Positions 33,715 to 42,228 of a stretch of 42,228 bases of DNA are shown piece after piece (the first letter of the stretch is position 1; every line of letters begins with the position of its first letter). The stretch lies in NCBI GenBank assembly GCA_903934285.1, contig CAIZNN010000070.1:1-42228 (forward strand), written 5' to 3'. The notes below the pieces were generated by a model, which did not search any database, was not told the origin of the DNA, and was given only the letters and a program-made list of their open reading frames with translations. The stretch comes from Akkermansiaceae bacterium (lineage in GTDB: Bacteria; Verrucomicrobiota; Verrucomicrobiia; Verrucomicrobiales; Akkermansiaceae). A program made the position numbers and the translations under genes.

Positions 33715-33957
33715 GAACAAGCCTACGCGCGCGGCGTCAAACTCATTGGTGCCACCTGCCACTACGTCACCGCCGATCTCGATGCCGGGCCGATCATCGA
33801 ACAAGAGGTCGAGCGCGTGCAGCATTTCCACACCCCGGCCGACCTCGTGCGACTCGGCCGCAACTGCGAGCGGGTCGCCATCGCCAAGGGCATCCGTTTC
33901 CATGTCCATGACCGGACCATCATCGATGGCCACCGCGCCATCGTGTTCCCGGATTGA
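33715..33957 (+). pseudogene. purU: C-terminal remnant of formyltetrahydrofolate deformylase
   Basis: From 33715 one frame reads 80 residues that match the end of PurU: Q-A-Y-A-R-G-V-K-L-I-G-A-T near the front, then H-Y-V-T-A-D-L-D-A-G-P-I-I-E-Q and R-L-G-R-N-C-E-R-V-A-I. The stop is at the place expected for the family. The first 200 or so residues, with the ACT domain and the formyl-binding site, are absent: upstream lie the palindrome and the trmD end. There is no start codon in a sensible place. PurU hydrolyses 10-formyltetrahydrofolate; this fragment cannot. It has kept its frame, so the break may be recent, or the fragment may be read as part of something I cannot see. Confidence 0.8.
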
Positions 33958-34099
33958 GCCGCCGGGGGCCCTCCATCCGTCCGCTCCCGGCCCACGGCGC
34001 TGCCTACGGGCTGGCCGAAAACTACCGAGCCCCGAGGGCTGGCATCGCGCAGTTGCTACGGATTTCTAAACATTCTGAAATGAAATATCATTTTTTTGC

Positions 34100-34127
34100 T
34101 TGACGGTCAGTATTTTTTTTGTAAAAA
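34100..34127 (+). promoter_or_regulatory. Possible promoter of the metalloprotease gene
   Basis: TTGACG (34100-34105) and TAAAAA (34122-34127) are 16 bases apart in an unusually AT-rich stretch with two runs of eight or so T and one of seven A. The start codon is 63 bases beyond. The T and A runs could bend DNA as an UP-like element. The pair is plausible, but the -10 is not strong. Confidence 0.4.
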
Positions 34128-34189
34128 AACCCCAGTGCGGCTGCCGCATAAGTGGCAACTGAAAATATTAATACCTACACCGAGTGACT

Positions 34190-36250
34190 ATGAAGCGAAC
34201 CTCCCGTATTTTTTCCGCAGCGCTGCTCTTTGGAGCGGCCGTGATGGTAGCCGTCAAGTACGCCCCGCTCGGGCCTGCTGCAGTGGGCGTGGTCGGTTCC
34301 GGACAAGCGGCCGGGGTGTCGTGGCGGGTGGCGGAAGCGGCAACTGGCGCCACCGGGCTGGATGCGCAGGGGCAACTGTGGGAAACCGTAGCCACCTCTG
34401 CCCGCGACAGGGCTCGCACGACGCTGCCAGTGGCGGCCGGAGCCTTTCAAGAGGCGCAAGCGCTGCCGGTCGGCAGCGCGCTGCGCATCGTCCTGTCGCC
34501 GCAGATGCCAGTGCTGGCCGCCGAGATCAGCGGGCGTTGGGTGGCGGAGGACGGCACCATCATCACCCAAGTGCGGGTGGCCGGGAAGATTCCCGGCACC
34601 CTGACGCTGCAAGAAAATGTGGCCGGCGCATTTTTCCTTGGGCAACTCTACTACGACGGGTTGGCTGTGGCCTATGATTTCCGCCCCACGGGGGAGGGGC
34701 TGAGTGCCACCCGTCACCAACTGAGTGATTTGCTCTGTGCGTTTGTGGCGGCCAAGGATGGCACCATTGAAAGCCTGGGTTTGCCGCCGCTGGACCCAGG
34801 CAAGGCCCAGGCCGCCGAGGCCGAGGAAAAGGCAATCAAAGCCAAGAACTTACCCCAGGAAGGCAAGGTCCCGGGTGGAGGAGCCACAGCCACCCTTGGC
34901 CTCAGCGTCAACGATGTGACCGTCGCCGAGGGCAACTCCGGCAGCCGCAATCTGACGTTCACGGTCAAGCTTTCCAAAGCGGATAACAAGAACATCATCA
35001 CCGTCATGTATGCCACCGCCAACGGCACTGCGACGGCGGGTGCCGACTATACGGCGGTATCCGGCATGCTGAGCTTCCCCAAGGGCAGCACCACGCAGAC
35101 GGTGGCGGTACCGGTCCTGGGTGACACCGTCCTTGAGACGACTGAAACCTTCACCCTCAACCTGGCCAGCCCGGTCAAGGCCATCCTAACTGATGCCAGC
35201 GGCGTGGGCACCATCAGCGACGATGACGCGCCGGCACCCACCAGCACGGTCCCGGTTCGCAACAGCCTGCCGGATGCGACGGCAGTGGTTTACCTCGATA
35301 TGGACGGCCAAGTGGTCAGCGGCACCCAGTGGGCCAGCGGTGCCACCATCACCGCACGCGGGATTGCCAGTTCCTACACCCAGGCGCAAATGGCGGAAAT
35401 CTGGCAGCGCGTCGCCGAAGACTACGCCCCGTTCCAAGTCAATGTGACCACTCAGGAGAGCGTGTACCAAGCCACCGCCGCCAATCGTCGCATCCGGTGC
35501 ATCATCACCCCCGACAATGAATGGTACGGGACGGCAGGTGGGGTGGCCTACGTCGGCTCCTTCACGTGGACGGGAGATACGCCTTGCTGGGTGTTTTCCG
35601 ATCAACTGGCCAACACCGCCCGCTACATTGCCGAAGCCTGCGCGCACGAAGTCGGCCACACCGTGGGGCTGAGCCATGACGGACGCGTTTCGCCAGCGGA
35701 AAGCTACTATGCTGGGCATGGCACGGGGGACGTCGGCTGGGCACCCATCATGGGGGTCGGCTATTACAAACTGCTCGTCCAGTGGTCGAAGGGGGAATAT
35801 CTCAGCGCCAATAATGTCCAAGACGACCTCGCCATCATTACTGCGCGCAACGGCTTTGGCTATCGTCCCGATCAAGTCGCCGACACTGCCGCAGCAGCCA
35901 CGGCCCTCACGGTCAACGGGACAACCGTTGCGGGAGCCGGCATCATCGAAACACCCGGCGACGTGGATGTGTTCGCATTTGCCACCAACGGGGGGGCGGT
36001 GACACTCAACGTGGGCGGGGATGCGGCTAGCCAGGATCTGGACCTGCTTGCCGAGCTCAAGGATGCCAGTGGCAATACCCTTGCCGCAAGCAATCCCGAC
36101 AGCCTCACCGATGCCAGTATTGCCACGAGCCTGCCCGCCGGTACGTATTTTTTACATGTTTCCGGGGTGGGACGCAGTGATTTTCTGGTTGACGGTTATA
36201 CTGATTATGGTTCACTGGGCCAGTACTCCATCAGCGGCACAGTGCCCTGA
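34190..36250 (+). CDS. Secreted Calx-beta metalloprotease
   Basis: The 686-residue exported protein has a hydrophobic signal segment (about 8-22) and an N-terminal region of unknown fold with a possible propeptide role. A Calx-beta domain (about 235-347) shows V-A-E-G-N-S-G near 245 and G-A-D-Y near 285. The protease domain carries the metzincin zinc motif H-E-V-G-H-T-V-G-L-S-H-D near 485-496 and a likely Met-turn, I-M-G-V-G-Y, about 25 residues later. The C-terminus is a PPC-like domain (about 580-686, D-V-D-V-F-A-F and T-Y-F-L-H-V). The reprolysin-like fold is common in secretomes of PVC bacteria. I chose ATG 34190; GTG 34184 in the same frame would add two residues. Substrate is unknown. 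Confidence 0.85.
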   Translation: MKRTSRIFSAALLFGAAVMVAVKYAPLGPAAVGVVGSGQAAGVSWRVAEAATGATGLDAQGQLWETVATSARDRARTTLPVAAGAFQEAQALPVGSALRIVLSPQMPVLAAEISGRWVAEDGTIITQVRVAGKIPGTLTLQENVAGAFFLGQLYYDGLAVAYDFRPTGEGLSATRHQLSDLLCAFVAAKDGTIESLGLPPLDPGKAQAAEAEEKAIKAKNLPQEGKVPGGGATATLGLSVNDVTVAEGNSGSRNLTFTVKLSKADNKNIITVMYATANGTATAGADYTAVSGMLSFPKGSTTQTVAVPVLGDTVLETTETFTLNLASPVKAILTDASGVGTISDDDAPAPTSTVPVRNSLPDATAVVYLDMDGQVVSGTQWASGATITARGIASSYTQAQMAEIWQRVAEDYAPFQVNVTTQESVYQATAANRRIRCIITPDNEWYGTAGGVAYVGSFTWTGDTPCWVFSDQLANTARYIAEACAHEVGHTVGLSHDGRVSPAESYYAGHGTGDVGWAPIMGVGYYKLLVQWSKGEYLSANNVQDDLAIITARNGFGYRPDQVADTAAAATALTVNGTTVAGAGIIETPGDVDVFAFATNGGAVTLNVGGDAASQDLDLLAELKDASGNTLAASNPDSLTDASIATSLPAGTYFLHVSGVGRSDFLVDGYTDYGSLGQYSISGTVP

Positions 36251-36345
36251 AAACCAAGCTCCATCACCCGCCGCCCCCCGTTTCGCGCCTTGGCCCGCAC
36301 CGGAGCGGCAGTCACAAAAGCGCAAACTCCTGATCTTTGGAAGGC

Positions 36346-36987
36346 ATGAAACATAAGGTAGTCCTAGTTGATGATCACAGACTTTTTAGGAAAGGTTTGC
36401 GAATGCTGATCGATGCGTTGGACCTGTTCGAGGTGACCGGCGAGGCCTCCAATGGGCATGAATTCCTCAAGTTGCTCGATGAGGGCAAGCCCGACCTCGT
36501 GATGCTGGATATCGCCATGCCGGAGATGGATGGAATCGAGGCCGCCCGGCTGGCTCTGGTGAAATACCCGGATTTGAAGATCATTACCATCAGCATGTAT
36601 GGGGATGAGGGCTACTACTTCAAGATGGTGGATGCCGGCGTGAAGGGATTTTTACTGAAGAACTCGGATTTCACCGAAGTGAAGACGGCGCTCGAAACCG
36701 TGGTGGAGGGCGGGAGCTATTTTTCCCGGGAACTGCTGATGAATCTGGTGACGTCGCTGAAGAGTTCGACGAATAAGGTGACGCTGGAGTCACCGTTGTC
36801 CGAGCGGGAGAAGGAGATCCTGCTGCTGATCTGCAAAGGGATGTCGACCCAGAAGATTGCCACTGCCTTATCCCTGAGCAAGCGCACAGTCGATAGCCAC
36901 CGCGCGAATATTCTGTCGAAGACCAATTGCCGCAATACCGCCAGCCTCGTCGCTTATGCCATCAAGGAAAAACTCGTGGCGCTGTGA
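36346..36987 (+). CDS. NarL/FixJ-family response regulator
   Basis: The 213-residue protein has a receiver (1-120) with the acidic pair near residue 8-9 (V-D-D-H), the phospho-accepting aspartate 56 in V-M-L-D-I-A-M-P, the threonine/serine position in T-I-S-M-Y, and the lysine in F-L-L-K-N-S. A LuxR-type helix-turn-helix (about 150-213) starts S-E-R-E-K-E-I-L-L-L-I and contains M-S-T-Q-K-I-A-T-A-L-S-L-S-K-R-T-V-D-S-H, so it binds DNA on phosphorylation. ATG 36346 follows a GGAAGG about five bases upstream. The family is normally paired with HisKA_3 kinases; the kinases downstream are of the HisKA type, so its true partner may be elsewhere. It opens the signalling cluster. Confidence 0.93.
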   Translation: MKHKVVLVDDHRLFRKGLRMLIDALDLFEVTGEASNGHEFLKLLDEGKPDLVMLDIAMPEMDGIEAARLALVKYPDLKIITISMYGDEGYYFKMVDAGVKGFLLKNSDFTEVKTALETVVEGGSYFSRELLMNLVTSLKSSTNKVTLESPLSEREKEILLLICKGMSTQKIATALSLSKRTVDSHRANILSKTNCRNTASLVAYAIKEKLVAL

Positions 36988-37088
36988 GCGGGTGAGGGCT
37001 GCAAGCCGATCCGCACATGGGGCAACACCAGCAAACCCGCAACCCGGCAGCAGGAGCCACCGGTGACCCACCTGCCCGCCCCAACCGC

Positions 37089-38252
37089 ATGAGCGAGTCA
37101 CCACAAACCGCCATGAACCCGCCCCGCCCCAGCGTTGAAGCCACGATGGTGCCGACCGCCGCGCTGCGCCGGCAGGCCGAAGCGCAGGCCTTGGCTCACG
37201 CCGCCCGGATGCCGCTTGCGCTCGCCACGATGTCGCCCGAGGAGGCCCGCCGGACGCTTCACGAGTTGCGGGTGCACCAGATTCAGTTAGAGATGCAGAA
37301 CGAGGAACTGCGCCGCACGCAGGTGGCACTGCGGCAGAGCGAGGTGCGGTACCAGCGGATCACGGAGGCGATCACCGACTATATTTACACCGTGCGGGTG
37401 GTGGCGGGGCGGGCCGTGCATGCGGCGCACGGGCCGGGATGCCTGGCCGTCACCGGCTACCGGGACGACGAGTTTGCCCACGACCCGCAGCTGTGGGGGC
37501 GCATCGTGGCCGAGGAAGACCGCCCCGCCGTGGAGGAGCAGGCACGGCGGATGCTGGCAGGTGGCAAGCCCCCGCCCATCGAACATCGGATCATCCGCAA
37601 AAACGCGATGGAGCGCTGGGTGAGAAACACCTTTGTGCCGCGCTACGATGAGCAGGGCGAGTTGGTGGCTTACGACGGCTTGATCCAAGATATCACTGTG
37701 CGCCGCCACGCGGAAGAAGTGCGCCAGGCGAGCCGCGACTACCTCAAGACCGTGCTTGACTCGACCACCGACGCCATCTATGTGGCCGACCCGGAAAGCG
37801 GCCGGATTCTGGACGTCAACCGGAGCATGTGCGAGATGTACGGATGCAGCTACACCGAAGCGCTGCGGACCCCGCCCGGCGGCCTCAATCAGGGCGAGCC
37901 ACCGTATTCCCAAGCCGAGGCGGTGGCGTGGCAGGAGCAAGCCCGCTGCTGCGGCCCCCAGAGCTTCGAGTGGCTGGCGAAGCGCAAAACCGGCACCCTG
38001 TTCTGGGCTGAAGTGAGCATCCGCTTCACCACTCTTGGCGCTGCCGAACGCATGGTGGTGACCGTCCGCGACATCAGTGAACGCAAGCAGGCGGAGGAGG
38101 CGCTCAAAGAAAAATACACGGAACTGGAGCGCTTCAACAAGGTGACGGTGGGGCGGGAAGTGCGCATGATCGAGTTGAAACGCGAGATCAATGCGCTGCT
38201 CAAAGCGGCCGGGCAGCCGGACAAGTACCGCATCTTCGATGAACAAGAGTAA
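37089..38252 (+). CDS. Two-PAS sensory protein without output domain
   Basis: This 387-residue soluble protein has a helical lead with E-E-A-R-R-T-L-H-E-L-R-V-H-Q-I near 57-71, then Q-N-E-E-L-R-R-T-Q, a standard linker ahead of PAS domains. PAS 1 (about 86-205) ends D-I-T-V-R-R and PAS 2 (about 213-340) ends D-I-S-E-R-K. A final coiled coil follows (L-E-R-F-N-K-V-T-V-G-R-E, then I-E-L-K-R-E-I-N-A-L-L-K). In relatives this coil is usually a linker between PAS and a kinase or another output, yet the gene stops just after it. It could sense a ligand and dimerise with the kinase encoded downstream, or be a split part of one. The start is not certain: ATG 37017 and 37113 are also in frame. Confidence 0.75.
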   Translation: MSESPQTAMNPPRPSVEATMVPTAALRRQAEAQALAHAARMPLALATMSPEEARRTLHELRVHQIQLEMQNEELRRTQVALRQSEVRYQRITEAITDYIYTVRVVAGRAVHAAHGPGCLAVTGYRDDEFAHDPQLWGRIVAEEDRPAVEEQARRMLAGGKPPPIEHRIIRKNAMERWVRNTFVPRYDEQGELVAYDGLIQDITVRRHAEEVRQASRDYLKTVLDSTTDAIYVADPESGRILDVNRSMCEMYGCSYTEALRTPPGGLNQGEPPYSQAEAVAWQEQARCCGPQSFEWLAKRKTGTLFWAEVSIRFTTLGAAERMVVTVRDISERKQAEEALKEKYTELERFNKVTVGREVRMIELKREINALLKAAGQPDKYRIFDEQE

Positions 38253-38388
38253 CCGGAAGGCCGACACGCCGTTGCCGTGGCGGCAGGAACCTTCCCAATA
38301 CCGGGAATCCTGCCCGGATGACCCGGCACACGCGGTTAGACGTTGCGCCCACCGTGACATCCGCGTACCCTGTGCGCGGAATCTACCG

Positions 38389-38546
38389 ATGATGCTGCAA
38401 GACCTCAATATCGGCACCCAACTGCGGCTCGACTCGGGCGTGGTTCTGGCACCGGTGGCGGGCTTCGGCCAAGCCCCCTGCCGGCACCAACCGCCACCCG
38501 TGATCGCCGCACCCGCCATGGGTGCCATGCACCTGAAACGCGCACG

Positions 38547-38550
<4 letters not shown>
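38389..38550 (+). pseudogene. Short frame resembling the start of a membrane sensor
   Basis: The 53-codon frame opens [20 protein letters not shown], which looks like the first cytoplasmic stretch and helix of chemoreceptors and related sensors (L-x-I-G-x-R-L-x-L-G-F-G-x-x-L). The hydrophobic run is then broken by prolines and charged residues and the frame ends. The stop shares ATGA with the start of the hybrid kinase. It is either a decayed front end of an older membrane sensor or a short leader that couples translation to the kinase; the broken helix favours the first. Confidence 0.4.
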
Positions 38551-41306
<2,756 letters not shown>

Positions 41307-41319
41307 GCTATTCACCCAA

Positions 41320-42228
<909 letters not shown>

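Overview
The window is a gene-dense, GC-rich stretch of a bacterial chromosome, most likely a member of Verrucomicrobiota or a close PVC relative. This assignment is inference from gene style, since no rRNA gene is present. The pointers are secreted proteins ending in a calcium-binding DxDxDG repeat followed by N-L-L-E-Y-A-F-G, an RRM protein with long low-complexity tails, few clear Shine-Dalgarno sites, heptanucleotide intergenic repeats, and dispersed hairpin repeats that run into reading frames.

Region 1 (108-2503, minus) is a three-gene set: a small DUF4266-like lipoprotein, a DUF3570-like outer-membrane barrel and a secreted thioredoxin fused to an ASH-type domain. Region 2 (2654-11829, minus) is the centrepiece. 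It is a seven-gene operon in which all six junctions overlap by 4-14 bases. It encodes, in order of transcription, a membrane-anchored PQQ-like propeller, a small Tat-exported four-cysteine protein, a Tat-exported NHL-type propeller, a Tat-exported polyferredoxin, a NapH-like membrane polyferredoxin, a second membrane-anchored propeller, and a cytoplasmic NuoE-NuoF-ferredoxin fusion. Together these can be drawn as an electron path between NAD(H) in the cytoplasm and propeller proteins in the periplasm. No hydrogenase, formate dehydrogenase or complex I gene is present to give it a conventional role.

Region 3 (11830-22229) holds housekeeping genes separated by repeat-rich gaps: mtnA, ilvC, a secreted CAP-domain protein, an RRM protein, argH and corA. 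Region 4 (22387-33957) holds a 1352-residue membrane protein of unknown function, a D-lactate dehydrogenase-like FAD/FeS protein, a GH36-type glycosidase, an archaeal-type adenylate kinase, trmD and a purU remnant that starts beside a 19-base palindrome. Region 5 (34190 to the end) holds a secreted Calx-beta metalloprotease and a signalling cluster: a NarL-type regulator, a PAS-only protein, a hybrid kinase whose first receiver lacks its aspartate, and a second kinase cut by the window edge.

Three families of short repeats cut across these regions: GGC-N-GCC hairpins with compensatory base changes, a 28-base element with a 17-base palindrome, and the CATAATGCC palindrome. In addition, the pentamer GTTAG/CTAAC is unusually common, but only in some blocks of genes.
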